From JANXZS01 sp963797255 (GTDB lineage Bacteria; Acidobacteriota; Terriglobia; Terriglobales; Acidobacteriaceae), in contig CAWCOV010000030.1 in the NCBI GenBank assembly GCA_963797255.1, positions 1 through 64,000 of the forward strand: a stretch of DNA of 64,000 nucleotides, read 5' to 3'. Shown piece by piece: positions 52,409-61,911 of the stretch. The notes beneath the pieces were generated by a model. The model saw only the letters and a list, made by a program, of their open reading frames with translations. It searched no databases and had not been told where the DNA came from. A program made the translations under genes and the position numbers. Positions within the stretch are counted from its first letter, which is position 1, and each line of letters opens with the position of its first letter.

Positions 52409-53293
52409 TCAATAGATGTCTGCCGTGATTTTCATGCTCAGGTCTACCGCCGGCGCGGAATGCGTCAGCGCTCCGACGGAGATGTAGTTCACACCAGCTA
52501 ACGCATATTTACGGACGTTGTTCAATTGAATGCCGCCCGAAGCTTCGACGGGGATAGAAAGTCCGCGACTGCGAACGAACTTGACTGCCTTCTTCACTTC
52601 TTCTGGCGTCATGTTGTCCACAAGCAACGAATCTGCCTCACCCTCAATCGCCATTTCCAACTCTGCCATGCTTCTCACTTCAACTTCAATTTGCTGCCCG
52701 GGCTTGCGATTTGCTCGCGCCCTGGCGAGGACAACTTCCATGCCGCCACCCAGCGAAATGTGATTGTTCTTTATGAGGATGCCATCGGAAAGATCGAGGC
52801 GATGGTTCACACCTCCACCGCACAGCACGGCATATTTATCCAGCACGCGGAGGCCGGGAACTGTTTTTCGCGTGTCGAGCAACTGCGTCTTTGTGCCGGC
52901 TAGCTCATCGACATACCGTCGCGTCATGGTTGCGATGCCGCTCATGCGCTGCATGAGATTGAGGATCACGCGTTCGCATGCCAACAGCACGCGGGCGTTA
53001 TGACGGATGACCGCGATTGCCTGCCCTTTGCGAACGCGAACACCGTCGAAGATTTCGGGATGGCTCACGATTTCAAATCGCTGCTCGGGTCCCTTGTCGA
53101 GTTTTGCGAAGAGAGTAAGAAATCTTGGGATGCATCCAATTCCTGAGATGATACATTCCTGCTTCGCGAGAACGGTGGCGGTGGCACGCATTACCGGATC
53201 AATGGTAAGAGCAGTGGTCGTGTCACTCGTCGCCTTGTCCTCCAACAGCGCCTGCTCAAGGAGGGCTTCCACTCTTTTACTCTTCCAGTCCAT
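52409..53293 (-). CDS. nadC: Nicotinate-nucleotide diphosphorylase (carboxylating) NadC
   Basis: A 294-residue enzyme of normal length. LLACERVILNLMQRMSGIAT, LLDTRKTVPGLRVLDKYAVLCGGGVNHR, LIKNNH, IEVEVRSMAEL, LLVDNM and VEASGGI are its blocks; the Arg/Lys/His residues there bind quinolinate and PRPP. It makes nicotinate mononucleotide in NAD synthesis. It follows valS by 14 bases and precedes birA by nine. Confidence 0.97.
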   Translation of the reverse strand: MDWKSKRVEALLEQALLEDKATSDTTTALTIDPVMRATATVLAKQECIISGIGCIPRFLTLFAKLDKGPEQRFEIVSHPEIFDGVRVRKGQAIAVIRHNARVLLACERVILNLMQRMSGIATMTRRYVDELAGTKTQLLDTRKTVPGLRVLDKYAVLCGGGVNHRLDLSDGILIKNNHISLGGGMEVVLARARANRKPGQQIEVEVRSMAELEMAIEGEADSLLVDNMTPEEVKKAVKFVRSRGLSIPVEASGGIQLNNVRKYALAGVNYISVGALTHSAPAVDLSMKITADIY

Positions 53294-53307
53294 GTCTTCT
53301 CCCGCGA

Positions 53308-56070
53308 CTAGCTCTTTGAACCGTTCCGCAAAGCTTCGAGCGCAGTGTTGGCCTTGGCAATTAGGAGTTCCAATTCTCCGCGACGCTTGCGGATGCCTTC
53401 GACTACATGACCGGGCGCCTTGGCCAGAAAGCCTTCGTTGCCCAACTGCCGGTCGGCATTGCCGATCTCTTTCTCATACTGCGAAAGGTCCTTGCTTAAC
53501 CGTGCCGTTTCCGCAGCCACATCGATGTGCTTCTCGTAGACGATTGCGACGTCGAAGTTTGAGGTGCTTCGCTTGTTGCCGCTCTCCGGAACCGCCTCCA
53601 CGAAGGCAATGCCAGAAACACGCGCGAGGCGCTCCAGCATTGCGGAGTTTTGCTCAATAACTTTACGCTTTGCAGCATCTGCTCGAACCAGCACCGGCAG
53701 CACGGCCTTCTCCTCAACGGCAGCTTCTTTCCTGATCGCACGGACTTGCACGATGAGTTCCTGCATCAAGGTCATTTCAAGTTCCGCATCTTCGTCCAGC
53801 ACGGCCGGGTTCAGGACTGGGAAGTGCGCCAGGGCGATGGATTTCTTCGGCGGAGCGCCATCGTAAACCGCGTGCCACAACTCTTCCGTCAGGAACGGCA
53901 TGAATGGAGACAGCAGGCGCAGCGCAGCTTCAAATACACCCAGCAGCGTGGTGAGTGCGGCGCGGGTTTGTTCCTTGTCGGAGGATTCACTAAAGTCCAA
54001 CCGCAGTTTTGCAATTTCGAGATACCAGTCGCAAAGATCGCCCCAGAAGAAGCTGTAGACAAGATTAGCGGCCTCATGGAACCGATATTCCGTTAGCGCC
54101 TGGTTTACTTCTCCCGAAGTATGGGTCAGTCGAGAAATAATCCAGCGTGTCTCGAGCGGCGCGTCTTTCGCGGCAATCGGTTCGGCTGGTAATGACTTCG
54201 GATCAACCGCAATTCCGATTTCCGCCGCGCGATCCACGTTCATGAACAGGAAGCGGGCCGCGTTCCAGATCTTGTTGGCGAAGGCGCGATACCCTTCCGT
54301 GCGAGCCTCGCTGAATGCGATATCCGTGCCGGGTGAAGCCATGGCCGCCAGCGTGAAGCGCACTGCGTCTGTGCCAAATCGACCGACAATGTCGATGGGA
54401 TCGACCACGTTCCCTTTGGTCTTCGACATTTTCTGCCGATCTGCGTCGCGCACCAGCGCGTGAATGTAAACCTCGCGGAAAGGAACGGCATCGGCCAACG
54501 TTCTCGCCGATCCGTCTCTCATTGGAACATCCAACATGAAGTGGCAGCCGAGCATTATCATGCGCGCTACCCAGAAAAACAAAATATCGAAGCTGGTCAC
54601 CAGCAACTGCGTTGGATAGAACGTGTCCAGTTCCAGTGTGTGTGCGGGCCAGCCGAAAACTGTGAAAGGCAGTAGCCCGGATGAGAACCAGGTGTCCAGC
54701 ACATCCGTTTCCTGCTCGAGTGTATCGCTGCCACAGTGGCTGCACGACTCCGGTGTGTCGCGCGCAACCGTGATTTTACGGCAGGTGAGGCAGTGCCACG
54801 CAGGAATGCGATGACCCCACCATAGCTGGCGGGAGATGCACCAGTCGTGGATGTTGCGCATCCACTCGAAGTACGTCTTTGAATATTGTTCTGGCGTGAA
54901 CTTGATGTGACCCAGTTCGACGGCGGCAATTGCCTTGTCTGCCAGCGGCTGAATCTTGATGAACCACTGTGTCGAAAGCCGCGGCTCAACCACTGTTTTG
55001 CAGCGGTCGCATTTGCCCACCGAGTTCACGTGGTCCTTCACTGAGACCAGCAGATCCTGTGCTTCCAGATCCGCGAGCACTTTTTTGCGTGCTTCGTATC
55101 GATCCAGCCCCGCATATACGCCCGCAGAGCTGTTCAGGTGCGCTGTCTCGTCCATGATGTTGATGGACGGCAGGCCGTGACGTTCGCCGATGGCGAAATC
55201 GTTGGGATCGTGCGCAGGCGTGACCTTGACTGCACCGGTACCGAATTCGCGGCTCACCCAATCGTCGGTTACGACTGGAATCGTTCGTCCCGTCAGCGGC
55301 AACTCCACGTGCTTGCCGTGCAGATGGAGGTAGCGTTCGTCCTCAGGATGCACGGCCACGGCTACGTCGCCGAGCATCGTCTCTGGCCGCGTGGTCGCAA
55401 CGGTAATCGAAGTCCCCGGCTGCCCAACAACGCGATAGCGAATCTCCCACAACTTGCCTTGCTGCTCTTCGTGCACCACCTCAAGGTCGGAGAGGGCGGT
55501 CTGGCAGCGAGGGCACCAGTTCACGATGTAGGCGCCGCGATAGATCAGACCTTGCTCGTGCAGGCGCACAAACGCTTCGCGCACGGCCACCGAAAGGTGA
55601 TCGTCCATTGTGAAGTATTCGCGAGACCAGTCAACGCTCGCGCCCAGACGCTTCATCTGGTCGAAGATTGCTCCGCCATAATGGCGCTTCCATTCCCAGA
55701 CGCGTTCGACAAATGCGTCGCGGCCCAATCCCTCTCGCGTTTTGCCCTCGGTAGCGAGTTGCCGCTCTACCATCATCTGCGTGGCAATTCCCGCGTGGTC
55801 GGTTCCAGGAACCCACAGCGTTTTCTGTCCAAGCATGCGGTGCCAGCGCGAGATGATATCCATCTCCGTCTGGTTGAGCATGTGGCCCATGTGCAGACGT
55901 CCGGTTACATTCGGCGGGGGTAGCAGAATTGTGAACGCAGATTGAGCGTTGACTTCGTTGGCACCGGCGACGGGGGAAGGCTGATCGAACAGCCGTTCCT
56001 TAACCCAGTACTCTGCCCAACGGTCTTCAATTGCGGTGGGATCGTATGCTTTCGGCAGGTCGTGAGACAT
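53308..56070 (-). CDS. valS: Valyl-tRNA synthetase ValS
   Basis: A 920-residue class I synthetase from ATG 56070; the frame extends to 56115 but the family begins at DLPKAYDPTAIEDRWAEYW, right after this ATG. PPPNVTGRLHMGHML is the HIGH-type signature and KMSKTKGNVV the KMSKS loop. A large editing domain (TTRPETMLGDVAVAVHPED) and a C-terminal coiled coil (KDLSQYEKEIGNADRQL) are both present. It charges tRNA-Val and is first in the valS-comEC operon. Confidence 0.97.
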   Translation of the reverse strand: MSHDLPKAYDPTAIEDRWAEYWVKERLFDQPSPVAGANEVNAQSAFTILLPPPNVTGRLHMGHMLNQTEMDIISRWHRMLGQKTLWVPGTDHAGIATQMMVERQLATEGKTREGLGRDAFVERVWEWKRHYGGAIFDQMKRLGASVDWSREYFTMDDHLSVAVREAFVRLHEQGLIYRGAYIVNWCPRCQTALSDLEVVHEEQQGKLWEIRYRVVGQPGTSITVATTRPETMLGDVAVAVHPEDERYLHLHGKHVELPLTGRTIPVVTDDWVSREFGTGAVKVTPAHDPNDFAIGERHGLPSINIMDETAHLNSSAGVYAGLDRYEARKKVLADLEAQDLLVSVKDHVNSVGKCDRCKTVVEPRLSTQWFIKIQPLADKAIAAVELGHIKFTPEQYSKTYFEWMRNIHDWCISRQLWWGHRIPAWHCLTCRKITVARDTPESCSHCGSDTLEQETDVLDTWFSSGLLPFTVFGWPAHTLELDTFYPTQLLVTSFDILFFWVARMIMLGCHFMLDVPMRDGSARTLADAVPFREVYIHALVRDADRQKMSKTKGNVVDPIDIVGRFGTDAVRFTLAAMASPGTDIAFSEARTEGYRAFANKIWNAARFLFMNVDRAAEIGIAVDPKSLPAEPIAAKDAPLETRWIISRLTHTSGEVNQALTEYRFHEAANLVYSFFWGDLCDWYLEIAKLRLDFSESSDKEQTRAALTTLLGVFEAALRLLSPFMPFLTEELWHAVYDGAPPKKSIALAHFPVLNPAVLDEDAELEMTLMQELIVQVRAIRKEAAVEEKAVLPVLVRADAAKRKVIEQNSAMLERLARVSGIAFVEAVPESGNKRSTSNFDVAIVYEKHIDVAAETARLSKDLSQYEKEIGNADRQLGNEGFLAKAPGHVVEGIRKRRGELELLIAKANTALEALRNGSKS

Positions 56071-56143
56071 ACATTTCTTTACGAGGTACTCTCCACGATA
56101 GCACAGCGAAACCATCGTTCCCGGCTGCTGCGCAAAGCAGAAA

Positions 56144-56163
56144 GCGCCGCTTGTATGCGGCGC
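56144..56163 (-). terminator. Hairpin terminator of the BamD-like gene
   Basis: GCGCCGC (56144-56150) pairs with GCGGCGC (56157-56163) across TTGTAT. On the minus strand it lies 35 bases past the stop of the BamD-like gene and is followed by TTTCTGCTTTG, so it separates that gene from valS. valS probably has its own promoter within 56071-56140. Confidence 0.72.
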
Positions 56164-56198
56164 CTTCCCTTAATGTTCGAGCCTTTTTTAATGTTGGT

Positions 56199-57743
56199 TT
56201 AAAAGGGATTCAGCTTATCCAATCCTTTTTTCTTCTTGTGTTTGCTCGACGAATCCGTACTCGAATCGTATGCCGGCTTCGGGGTCTTCCCATTGGTTGT
56301 CGTTGCGGGAGTTGCCGCCGTATTGCCGCCCGCATTCTGGATGTCGTTCACCTGGGGAGCACCCTCTGCCGCCTTCTCGGCCGGGGGCAAGGGAGTCGCA
56401 TCCGCCGGACCTACGGAGGGCAACGGAGCACTGGCTGGAGCGCCGGGGACGCCCGACGCAGGCTGTTCGCCGTTGGCCGGCACCGTTCCGCTGGTTGGAG
56501 CAGAAACAATGCTTGCGCCAATCTCAGTGCCGCTACCTTCAGGAACATCCTCGAGTTTGACCGCCCCCGTATCTCCGGTTCGGGGCGGGGCCGTTCCCGC
56601 GGTTACCGCCGCTGGAGTAGCAGCCTTGCCGTTGATGTCCGGCTTTACCCCCATCGCGGTGTTAAAGTCATCGACAGTTTGTTTGGAGACCTCTGGCGCA
56701 GTTGTCCTCTTGGGATCGGTCAGCGTCGGTTCTCCCACCCGCGATGCCTGGATCGTGGAAGGGCCTGTCTTTACCAGCAGCAATGCGCGGTCCTTCAGCT
56801 TGATGTTGATCAGGCTCTGCATCTCCGCTTCATTCTCGGCGAGGGCTTCAGGAGTGGGCTCGGGAACGGGCTTATTTAAGGCAATCAGCCGCTCTTTGGC
56901 TTCTTCCACATGAGGAGCCATCGGGTATCGCGTCACAATCCTGGTATAGGATTCAGCCGCACGATCGTTGTAAACCGCTACCAGACGTTCTTTCGCGGCC
57001 GGCGGGATGTTCATCTTTCTCGCATATTGGCCTTCCGCCGCATACGCATCGCCCAGGGTCAGCAAGGCCATGTCGCTCTTGCTGTAGATGGGGTAGGTGT
57101 CCACCACTGTTTGCAAGCGTGCGATTGAGCCAGCGTAGTTTTCGCGGGTGGCGTAATAGGCGCCGATCTGGTACTCGCGCTCAGCCAACACTTCCTGAAC
57201 TTCGCGCAGTCGCTGCTTGGCGCGGGGCACCAGCGTGGAATCGGGAAATTGCTGGATCATCTGCCGGTATTCCGCTTCGGCCTTCAATGTGTCGTTGAAG
57301 TCGCGATCAGGCTTTTCCATCTGCATGTAGTAGATGTCGGCGACCTTCATCTGCGCTTCCGCAGCTTCCGGCTGGTTGGGGAAGAAGGTAATGAAATCCT
57401 TGTATTCTGACTCCGCCTGCGTGTACGCCGCCGTGCCGCCTTCCTTGAACCAGCTATCGCCGATGGCCAGCTTCGCGCGCATCTGGTATTCCGATTCCGG
57501 ATAGGTATTCAGAAGCGTTTGCAGGTCCAGGCGGCAAACATCGTACCGGCCCTTCTTCATGGCGATCATCGCCTTGTCGAAGAGCTCTTTATCCGGCTGC
57601 TTGGACTTCACGTCGGCCAGAGGATTGTTCTTGTTCAGATTCTTGGTCGAACTTTTCTTGGAAAAGGGATTGCTAGCCTGTGCGGAGATGGAGAGAGCCG
57701 CCATCAGGCAGGCGACCGAGATTTGTGAAAGAAACCGATTCAT
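56199..57743 (-). CDS. BamD/YfiO-like TPR protein with long disordered tail
   Basis: A 514-residue protein. After a signal peptide (cleavage near ISAQA/SNP) residues about 52-280 are tetratricopeptide-type helices with the BamD pattern (LFDKAMIAMKKGRYDVCRLDLQTLLNTYPESEYQMRAKLAIGDSWF is abridged here to its ends: LFDKAM...AIGDSWF). The tail from about 300 to 490 is Pro/Ala/Thr/Gly-rich and disordered, ending in a Lys-rich patch. BamD is an outer-membrane-assembly lipoprotein, but no lipobox Cys follows the signal peptide here. It may be a periplasmic relative rather than BamD itself. Confidence 0.8.
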   Translation of the reverse strand: MNRFLSQISVACLMAALSISAQASNPFSKKSSTKNLNKNNPLADVKSKQPDKELFDKAMIAMKKGRYDVCRLDLQTLLNTYPESEYQMRAKLAIGDSWFKEGGTAAYTQAESEYKDFITFFPNQPEAAEAQMKVADIYYMQMEKPDRDFNDTLKAEAEYRQMIQQFPDSTLVPRAKQRLREVQEVLAEREYQIGAYYATRENYAGSIARLQTVVDTYPIYSKSDMALLTLGDAYAAEGQYARKMNIPPAAKERLVAVYNDRAAESYTRIVTRYPMAPHVEEAKERLIALNKPVPEPTPEALAENEAEMQSLINIKLKDRALLLVKTGPSTIQASRVGEPTLTDPKRTTAPEVSKQTVDDFNTAMGVKPDINGKAATPAAVTAGTAPPRTGDTGAVKLEDVPEGSGTEIGASIVSAPTSGTVPANGEQPASGVPGAPASAPLPSVGPADATPLPPAEKAAEGAPQVNDIQNAGGNTAATPATTTNGKTPKPAYDSSTDSSSKHKKKKGLDKLNPF

Positions 57744-57761
57744 AACACCTCAAAATTGTAA

Positions 57762-57788
57762 GCACCTGCCGTTAGCTAACGCCGGTGC
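57762..57788. other. Palindromic hairpin between rpe and BamD-like gene
   Basis: GCACC and GGTGC flank the perfect palindrome CGTTAGCTAACG (57770-57781), giving a hairpin with one bulge. On the minus strand it lies downstream of rpe and upstream of the BamD-like start, followed by TTACAATTTTGAGG. It may end rpe transcripts or act in the leader of the next gene. Confidence 0.5.
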
Positions 57789-57830
57789 ACAAACTTTCAG
57801 TACCGGCAGGACGCTCTCCTGGATACTTCC

Positions 57831-58520
57831 TCAAGCCACTTCACCTGCAGCAACTCGCGCAGCCTCGAGTAGCTCTCGTGCATGTTTCTCCGGGTGTCCG
57901 TCGCCAAAAACCGCGTTTCCGGCAACCAGTATGTCCGCACCCGCTTGGACGACGCTCGCGATCGTATCGTGAGCCACGCCACCGTCTACTTCAATCCTAT
58001 AACCCAATCCCAATTCGCGTCGAAGTTGGTGCAATCGCCGAATCTTGTCCAAAGAGAACGGGATAAAATTCTGCCCGCCAAACCCCGGATTTACGCTCAT
58101 GATCAGGACGTGGTGGACCATTGGGAGAATGTCAATCAGCAGGTCTACCCGCGTAGCTGGGTTGATGACCACTGCGGGTTGCATTCCATGCTGGCCTATC
58201 AGCTCCAGCGTGCGATGCAGGTGCCTGCAGGCTTCATAATGCACGCTGATCCAGTTCGCACCCGCTTCGGCGAAGTCAGGAATGAATTCATCCGGATTTT
58301 CGATCATCAGATGGCAATCCAGAGGCAGTTTAGTCACTTTTCTCAATGACTTAACTACCGGCGGTCCCAAGGTAATGTTGGGGACAAAGTGGCCATCCAT
58401 GACGTCGACATGGATTACAGTGCCACCACCCCGCTCTGCAGCTGCAATCTCCTCCGCCAGACGGGAAAAGTCTGCCGAAAGGATAGAAGGAGCGAGTTCA
58501 ACCATGGTTTTTGCCGTCAT
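57831..58520 (-). CDS. rpe: Ribulose-phosphate 3-epimerase Rpe
   Basis: A 229-residue TIM-barrel enzyme. LAPSILSADFSRL, HVDVMDGHFVPNITLGP, DCHLMIENP, VLIMSVNPGFGGQ and EVDGG are all present, with metal ligands His and Asp in HVDVMDGHF. It interconverts ribulose- and xylulose-5-phosphate in the pentose phosphate path. Its ATG overlaps the stop of the UvrC-like gene (ATGA). Confidence 0.97.
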   Translation of the reverse strand: MTAKTMVELAPSILSADFSRLAEEIAAAERGGGTVIHVDVMDGHFVPNITLGPPVVKSLRKVTKLPLDCHLMIENPDEFIPDFAEAGANWISVHYEACRHLHRTLELIGQHGMQPAVVINPATRVDLLIDILPMVHHVLIMSVNPGFGGQNFIPFSLDKIRRLHQLRRELGLGYRIEVDGGVAHDTIASVVQAGADILVAGNAVFGDGHPEKHARELLEAARVAAGEVA

Positions 58521-59866
58521 CCTGGACGAGTTTCGCCGTTTCCGGCTGTCTCCAGTGTAACAGTCGGGACGCTTGTTCCCGGTTCCGGGGAGGACTCTGC
58601 GGAAGGTACAGTACCTGCCTTCCCAGAGCGAAAAACTCGCGAAACGCCGCGGAGGATCGCCTTGGCCGCAAATGCACCGTCTGCATCCCGAAAGAAAATC
58701 TCACCCGTCCGCTTGGCGCTCGGCCGGTAATACCACCTCGTAAGCAGGCAAAGATGAGCACCGAGGGTGGCGGCGTTGGTCCGCGAAGGTCCGTTCTGCC
58801 CGCCGCGCAGGGCGTTGAGAACGTCGTCGAGTCTTTGCTCCAATGCGTCCCGGCTGACTGTAACCGTATGGGTGACCGGGACAGTCGCTTCCCCAGCATC
58901 CTCCAGAACCACGGGTTCAATGGCCGTGGGATGGGCGAACAGCGATGAGGAACCGGACTGTTCATTTGGATGGCGCATGCCGATGGTCGAGTACAAAGCT
59001 GGACCCGAGAGCACGCCTTTCGTCACCAGGAAAACCGCGACGGCCAGAGGATCGGCGGAGGGCTGCAAAATGACAGCGTCCAGTTGAGAGAGGGGCCGAA
59101 CGATTTCCGATGCCAGTGACGAAACCGCCTCCACTTTCAACATCCGGGCATGAATCTGCGCCGCCTTTTCAAACTCCAGCTCATCGGAAGCCCGATTACG
59201 GTCCGCTTCCAGAGTTTTCACCATGCTCTCGCCGCGTGTCGCCAGGAAGTTGCGCACAGCCTTTGTCTCCTCGGCGTACCGCTCATCGCTGCAGCCCTTG
59301 AAGCAGGGAGCCAGGCACATTTTCATCTCGGAATAGGGGCAGCCGGGAAATGCGGGATCCGGATTCAGATCCTCCACGCAACGACGTAGCAGAAACAGGT
59401 TCAAGGCCTCGTCACAGAATCGTTCCGCCGCAACCTTCGATGGGAATGGTCCAAACAGGGAATCTTCCGCGGACCTTGTGACCTTGTTCGTCACGTACAC
59501 GCGTGGGTACGGATTCTTTGAGGCCATCTTGAGAAAGGCGGGCGTGCGGAGCTTCAATCGCTTGATCGCGCGTTCGCCGAAGGCTTCCACCGCTGCGCTG
59601 TGCAACACAAGTTGTGATTCGAAGTCGGAGCCGGCAGTGTTGTACTCAATGCGCGCAACCATCTCCGCCAACTGCAGACGCCGCGATTGTCCTGGCTGCG
59701 GTGAAAGGAATCGCGTTAATCGGCGGCGGAGATTCGTGGCTTTGCTGATGTAGGGTTCGGCTGCCGGATCCGCACCGAAAAGTGCGAACACTCCAGCCTG
59801 TTCAGGCAGTTGCGAGAGGCTGTTTCGGGCCTCAGCTGCTGCAAACGGGATGGAGTGCGATAACAC
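58517..59866 (-). CDS. UvrC-like protein: degenerate GIY-YIG domain, Cys cluster and UVR motif only
   Basis: A 449-residue protein aligned with the N-terminal half of UvrC. Residues about 20-60 resemble GIY-YIG (AGVFALF, PYISKATNLRRRL). The Cys cluster is CPYSEMKMCLAPCFKGC, then comes a UVR motif (DELEFEKAAQIHARML). The C-terminal RNase H-like nuclease and HhH domains of UvrC are absent. By alignment, the GIY Tyr is Phe27, the metal-binding Glu becomes Leu88, and the following Asn is missing, so nuclease activity is doubtful. rpe overlaps its end by four bases. A full UvrC is presumably elsewhere. Confidence 0.8.
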   Translation of the reverse strand: MLSHSIPFAAAEARNSLSQLPEQAGVFALFGADPAAEPYISKATNLRRRLTRFLSPQPGQSRRLQLAEMVARIEYNTAGSDFESQLVLHSAAVEAFGERAIKRLKLRTPAFLKMASKNPYPRVYVTNKVTRSAEDSLFGPFPSKVAAERFCDEALNLFLLRRCVEDLNPDPAFPGCPYSEMKMCLAPCFKGCSDERYAEETKAVRNFLATRGESMVKTLEADRNRASDELEFEKAAQIHARMLKVEAVSSLASEIVRPLSQLDAVILQPSADPLAVAVFLVTKGVLSGPALYSTIGMRHPNEQSGSSSLFAHPTAIEPVVLEDAGEATVPVTHTVTVSRDALEQRLDDVLNALRGGQNGPSRTNAATLGAHLCLLTRWYYRPSAKRTGEIFFRDADGAFAAKAILRGVSRVFRSGKAGTVPSAESSPEPGTSVPTVTLETAGNGETRPG

Positions 59867-59975
59867 GAGCCCATTTTACCGGGTCGAGGGCGACGTAGGC
59901 ATTTGGCGTATACGGCTCCTAACGCCGGGTAATCTATACAGGCGACGAAGTAGCGTCCGCCGTTGCGGCGAGCAC

Positions 59976-61354
59976 CTAGGAGCCTGCGATGGTCATGCCC
60001 TCGATGCAGAGCGTGGGTGACGCGGTCGAGCCGCGGAAAATGAGGTCGTTTCCGATAGCGACGATATTCTGGAAAATATCCTTGAGATTGCCCGCAATCG
60101 TGATTTCTTCCACTGCATAAGTAAGCTCGCCGTTCTCAATCCACAGGCCGGCCGCGCCACGGGAGTAGTCGCCGGTGACCATGTTGATACCGAATCCCAT
60201 CAGTTCTGTCACGTAAAGTCCCGTTGGCACGCTGCGAAGAATCTCTTCTGGAGTCTGCGTGCCCGCCCGCAAAAACAAGTTGCCCGGGCCGATGCCAGGA
60301 TTTCCCGCCAATCCGCGAGACGCATTTCCCGTGCTGGGCATATTCAACTTGCGGCCGGTGTATGTATTCAGCAGGTAATTCTTAAGGACGCCATTTTCGA
60401 TGATCACGGTACGCCTTGAGGGCAGGCCCTCACCATCGAAGGGAGAGGTGCCAAAGCCACCAATGATTGTCCCGTCGTCAACGACCGTGACGGACTCCGC
60501 TGCAACCTTTTCGCCAAGTTTCCCAGCAAAGAAGGATGCGCCGCGATAGATGCTGTCGCCATTCGCCGCCTCAAAGATGTTACCGATGAGCGAACGCGCC
60601 ATTTCCGGCGAAAACACCACCGGCACACTTCTGCGTGGCCACGCGGCGGCCGTTCAAACGGCGCAATGTGCGGCGTGCTGCTTCCTTTCCGACCGACTCG
60701 GGCGACTCCAGTTTCGCAAGTGTGCGGGCTGCCGAATACCAGTAATCGCGCTGCATGCCGCCTTCTTCTTCCTGCGCGATCGGCGAAGCTGAGACGGAGC
60801 AATAGGAACTGCGATACTCGCCAACAAAGCCGCGTGAATTTGCGAGGATTTTATGGCCCGTGGCAGCGTCGAAGCTTCCTCCGTCGCTGTTCTGGATGCG
60901 CACGTCTGCTTCCATGGCAGCAGCCTCAGCGCGACGCGCGTAGGCGATACGCTCCTCTGCGGGGAGCGAGTAGACATCCTCGTAATAGGTGGCGAGGTCA
61001 CCAGGCAAACTACCATAAGCCGCATCTTCCGGCATTCCGGCGAAGGGATCTTCCGAGGTAACGTCGGGAGAGCGCGATGGCTCCTGAAATCAGGTTCTCA
61101 ACGCCCTGGGGGGAGAAATCGCTGGTGCTGGTGCTGGCCGTTCTTTGACCGGAGAAGACTCGCAGTCCCATACCGCGTGAGCCGGATTCCTTTAGCGTGT
61201 CCACTTGCCCAAGCCGGATCAGCGTAGAAAACTCATCGCCCTCGCGGATCACCACTTCTGCATCGGTTGCCCCGGCGCGCATCGCTTTTTTCACGACGTC
61301 CGTCGCCAGTTGTTTTAGATCGGCCGATGTGACTGCTCGTGTTTCAATACCCAC
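59976..61354 (-). pseudogene. tldE: tldE/pmbA homologue broken by two single-base insertions
   Basis: Three consecutive frames together encode one TldE/PmbA protein of about 455 residues (its normal length). Frame one (from GTG 61354) reads to IALSR, then loses the family near 61064, where removing one base restores SRVTSEDPFAGMPEDAAYG. Frame two continues to RVATQK; removing one base near 60627 restores QKVPVVFSPEMARSL, which frame three carries to the end. TldE is the non-catalytic half of the TldD/TldE metalloprotease that processes modified peptides. Neither site is a homopolymer. Either the gene is dead or the assembly has two errors here. Confidence 0.85.
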
Positions 61355-61854
61355 TGTTGAATGTCCTCCGGGACGTTCCAAACACCTGTTCGGGCATGTT
61401 CTACTAATTCGCCCACCGTTATCTCTCGCTCAGCGGGCCCGTCAGGCTCGCGATTCATGCGTTCGGCGATCTCGACTGCCAGCCAGACAATCACCGCCAA
61501 GCCCGCCGCCGTCACCAAACCAAAAAACGTTGAAAGCTGGGGGTACACGATAGCCTGAACGATCCACGCGCTTGTTCCTGCGATCACGGCAAGCTTCGTT
61601 CCACGACTGAGTGCAGGGCGTTCCGGTCCAAAATAAAATCGCCAGGCAGACTTCAGTTCGGTCAAGTCCACGCCGAAGTCGTCGCCATACCGCTGGAAGA
61701 ATTCAATGGCATTATCGCCATCCATGCCGAGGTCGCTTCGCAAGCGGAAGTGCATGGAAATTTCATCGCCATCCATGGCAAGCTTCTCTGCGAGACGGTC
61801 CTTCACTCGCCACTCCAATTGCATTTCCGTCGGGAATGGAAGTACTTGCGGCAT
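61315..61854 (-). CDS. DUF1493-type acyl-carrier-like membrane protein
   Basis: A 179-residue protein from ATG 61854; the frame opens at TTG 61893. Residues about 20-70 match the carrier-protein-like DUF1493 domain (LRSDLGMDGDNAIEFFQRYGDDFGVDL, WRFYFGPE). A soluble linker then precedes two membrane helices (about 84-125), and a tail with EREITVGELVEHARTGVW. It lies between tldD and tldE, and overlaps the tldE start by 40 bases, so the three are one unit. The function of the domain is unknown; it lacks the usual phosphopantetheine DSL motif. Confidence 0.76.
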   Translation of the reverse strand: MPQVLPFPTEMQLEWRVKDRLAEKLAMDGDEISMHFRLRSDLGMDGDNAIEFFQRYGDDFGVDLTELKSAWRFYFGPERPALSRGTKLAVIAGTSAWIVQAIVYPQLSTFFGLVTAAGLAVIVWLAVEIAERMNREPDGPAEREITVGELVEHARTGVWNVPEDIQQWVLKHEQSHRPI

Positions 61855-61911
61855 CGTTCGGCTTTCTCGTGCGTCTTTCAAGGCTTTCGCCAAGGGCCCT
61901 ATCTTCTATGA

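Noticed and set aside
56400..56880. Pro/Ala/Gly-rich region of the BamD-like gene as a possible frameshift
   Set aside because: The frame stays open to a normal stop and the bias fits a disordered tail.
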